A DNA stretch of 64,000 nucleotides from NCBI RefSeq assembly GCF_005876835.1, contig NZ_PPSW01000021.1, positions 1 through 64,000 of the forward strand, read 5' to 3'. A model generated the notes under the pieces. It was given only the letters and a program-made list of their open reading frames with translations, did not search any database and had not been told where the DNA came from. Shown here piece after piece: positions 62,319 to 64,000 of this stretch. Source of the DNA: Pseudoalteromonas phenolica. Its GTDB lineage: Bacteria > Pseudomonadota > Gammaproteobacteria > Enterobacterales > Alteromonadaceae. A program made the translations under genes and the position numbers. The stretch's first letter is position 1; the number at the start of each line of letters is the position of its first letter.

Positions 62319-63203
62319 CTACTTCTTGTCGTGAATCGCATCTAAGCGTGCTAATAAACTCGATGTATCAAAACGACCACCACCTAAAGCTTGTACATCG
62401 GCATAATACTGGTCAACCATTGCTGTCAGTGGAATGCTTGCGCCGTTGTTTCGCGCTTCATCAAGGGCAATGCCCAAATCTTTACGCATCCAATCTACCG
62501 CAAAGCCAAACTCATATTCACCCGCTAGCATGGTTTTATAACGGTTTTCCATTTGCCATGAACCAGCAGCGCCTTTTGAAATTGTCTCAATCACTTTTTC
62601 ACCATCAAGACCAGCTTGTTTAGCAAAATGAAGGCCCTCTGCTAACCCTTGTACTACACCTGCAATACAAATCTGATTGACCATTTTACAAGTTTGACCT
62701 GCACCAACTGGCCCTAGTAACTGGCTAAAACGGCTAAACGCAGACATGACAGGTTGAACTTTATCAAAAACTAATTGTTCACCACCTACCATAACAGTTA
62801 ATACGCCATTTTCAGCTCCGGCCTGACCACCTGATACGGGCGCATCAAGAAATGTGACTGATTGTTCAGCCGCCTTTTCAGCCACTTCTTTCGCGACTTT
62901 TGCCGATGTGGTCGTATGGTCGACTAAAATAGCACCCGACTTCATACCGGCAAGCACGCCTTCTTCTCCATAAACAACCGAGCGTAAGTCATCGTCATTA
63001 CCAACACACATAAATACAATTTCAGCCTGCTCTGCTGCCAATTTTGGCGTAATTGCAAAGTCACCACCATGCTCTTTAGCCCAAGCTTCAGCTTTGGCTG
63101 TGGTGCGATTAAACACGGTTACCTGGTAACCCGCTTTCTGTAAATGTCCAGCCATTGGAAAGCCCATGACACCTAAACCGATAAAAGCCACATTCATTGA
63201 CAT
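62319..63203 (-). CDS. NAD(P)-dependent beta-hydroxyacid dehydrogenase (GarR/HIBADH-like)
   Basis: The 294-residue enzyme has the dinucleotide motif FIGLGVMGFPMAGHL, substrate motif FLDAPVSGGQAGAENGVLTVMVGG, and the catalytic Lys region GAGQTCKMVNQICIAGVVQGLAEGL. These define the 3-hydroxyisobutyrate/tartronate semialdehyde reductase family, which oxidises small beta-hydroxyacids. The exact substrate is not determined by sequence. Monocistronic; convergent to bcp. Confidence 0.9.
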   Translation of the reverse strand: MSMNVAFIGLGVMGFPMAGHLQKAGYQVTVFNRTTAKAEAWAKEHGGDFAITPKLAAEQAEIVFMCVGNDDDLRSVVYGEEGVLAGMKSGAILVDHTTTSAKVAKEVAEKAAEQSVTFLDAPVSGGQAGAENGVLTVMVGGEQLVFDKVQPVMSAFSRFSQLLGPVGAGQTCKMVNQICIAGVVQGLAEGLHFAKQAGLDGEKVIETISKGAAGSWQMENRYKTMLAGEYEFGFAVDWMRKDLGIALDEARNNGASIPLTAMVDQYYADVQALGGGRFDTSSLLARLDAIHDKK

Positions 63204-63336
63204 AAAATTGTCCTATTTCTTTGTTAGGGTATGAAGATTGGAGCTTTTATACCCAAGACGCTTGGGTATGGCAAATGAAATAGACACATGCGGATTAAAA
63301 ATAAAAAGCAATCTACTCGCTTTGGATGTATTAATT

Positions 63337-63852
63337 ATGGATAACATTTATAGATACAGTATTGATTTACTTAATGGCAAAAAACTTCCAATGAGTACCT
63401 TTGAAGGTAAAACCTTACTCATCGTAAACATTGCCAGTAAATGCAGCTTTGCAAACCAAGTTGCCGGATTAGAATCTCTCTACAAAGAATACAAAAAAGA
63501 TGGTTTTGAAATATTAGCAGTACCCTGTGATCAATTTGGTCATAGCGAACCTTTATCTGGTGAGCCTTTACTCGACTCTTATAACAAGTACTTCACTGCC
63601 AGCTTTTATATTTCTCAAAAACATCATGTGCTTGGTCCTGATGCACACCCTATTTTCAACTATTTGAAAACCCATACACGAGGCATAGTGCAAAATCGGG
63701 CAATTAAATGGAATTTCACTAAGTTTTTAGTAAACTCAAAAGGTGAACTCGTCGCACGTTATGCGCCTAGAACTAAACCAGAATCACTAAAAACAGCTAT
63801 TGAGAGTCAGCTTTATGATGAAAGTCGCCTTGTTCAGCTCGCAAAGGTATGA
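63337..63852 (+). CDS. Glutathione peroxidase family protein
   Basis: The 171-residue protein starts at ATG 63337 (MDNIYRYSIDLLNGKKL), matching the family start; an in-frame ATG 33 codons upstream would add an unlike extension. The catalytic tetrad is present: Cys36 in NIASKCSF (usually ASxCGxT), Gln66 in PCDQFG, and Trp125-Asn126 in IKWNFTKFLV. It probably reduces hydroperoxides with thioredoxin or glutathione. Its 3' end overlaps the start of ldhA by about 35 bp. Confidence 0.93.
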   Translation: MDNIYRYSIDLLNGKKLPMSTFEGKTLLIVNIASKCSFANQVAGLESLYKEYKKDGFEILAVPCDQFGHSEPLSGEPLLDSYNKYFTASFYISQKHHVLGPDAHPIFNYLKTHTRGIVQNRAIKWNFTKFLVNSKGELVARYAPRTKPESLKTAIESQLYDESRLVQLAKV

Positions 63853-64000
63853 ACAACCCTATTTCGAACACGCATTATCAACTATCAGCAATATTAGCGT
63901 CTCGCATTTTAGCGAAGCATTAAATGTGCAAACTGCATCACTATGTTCAGGCTTTCAAGCTGTCTGCGCCTTTGTAAACGATGACTTATCAAGCCCTGTT
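63818..64000 (+). CDS. ldhA: D-lactate dehydrogenase-like 2-hydroxyacid dehydrogenase, partial
   Basis: From ATG 63818 (or 63815) an open frame runs to the end of the window. The first residues MKVALFSSQRYEQPYFEHAL and ASLCSGFQAVCAFVNDDLSS match the start of LdhA-type D-lactate dehydrogenases (fermentative reduction of pyruvate). The catalytic part lies outside. The start overlaps the glutathione peroxidase gene by 35 bp in another frame, implying coupled translation. Confidence 0.8.
   Translation, partial: MKVALFSSQRYEQPYFEHALSTISNISVSHFSEALNVQTASLCSGFQAVCAFVNDDLSSPV

Noticed and set aside
63238..63336. N-terminal extension of the glutathione peroxidase
   Set aside because: The family start aligns to ATG 63337 and the extension has no signal-peptide character.

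Overview
The window looks like chromosomal DNA of a marine gammaproteobacterium of the Alteromonadales, most likely Pseudoalteromonas or a close relative. This is inferred from the AT-rich composition, from gene neighbourhoods (ruvCAB, recCBD, nadA-tRNA-Lys-cpoB-pal-tolBARQ, grxD/sodB, prkA-yeaH-ycgB, perM/bepA-arsC-wrbA, bamC/gcvR-bcp) and from a repeat of a kind I associate with this group. No search was run, so the genus is an inference.

Bases 1-9131 are the accessory part. On the minus strand lie two gene groups. The first is a DUF6916-like protein followed by three paralogous tail-collar (MdpB-like) proteins, closed by a terminator. The second is a subtilisin-like lipoprotein protease, a TIGR03032/DUF4915 protein and the first 335 codons of an exported, repeat-domain surface protein that runs off the window. 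Divergently transcribed are a GNAT acetyltransferase, a Tat-exported protein resembling the N-terminal domain of PhoD phosphatases, and a 608-residue fusion of an Asp/Asn beta-hydroxylase with a methyltransferase. This is the best candidate for an undescribed system: secreted or surface proteins next to protein-modifying enzymes.

Bases 9164-31369 are mainly housekeeping on the minus strand. They hold ruvCAB with a LexA-like box; a five-gene efflux ABC transporter and two-component operon whose sigma-54 response regulator is split by a frameshift and whose promoter looks sigma-54 dependent; a CBS protein, an FHA protein and an Mpo1-like protein; a 162-bp MITE-like repeat; recC-recB-recD; and a GAF-GGDEF cyclase.

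Bases 31565-39699 hold tRNA-Ser(GGA), nadA, ten tandem identical tRNA-Lys(UUU) genes with a stable-RNA type promoter, and the Tol-Pal operon. Upstream of tolQ is an 850-bp gap containing a convincing small-RNA transcription unit.

Bases 39700-64000 carry redox and stress genes (grxD, sodB with an IscR-type site between them, tpx, htpG with a sigma-32 promoter, bcp, glutathione peroxidase), the PrkA/YeaH/SpoVR-like stress module, a response regulator-CheC protein with a diguanylate cyclase, adk, perM, a TusA-like protein, bepA and its operon, an ankyrin membrane protein, a YjiH transporter-like protein, bamC, gcvR, an NAD-dependent beta-hydroxyacid dehydrogenase and the start of ldhA. The usual dapA gene is absent between gcvR and bamC; that gap instead holds a possible 23-codon Cys-containing ORF and a terminator-like hairpin before gcvR.
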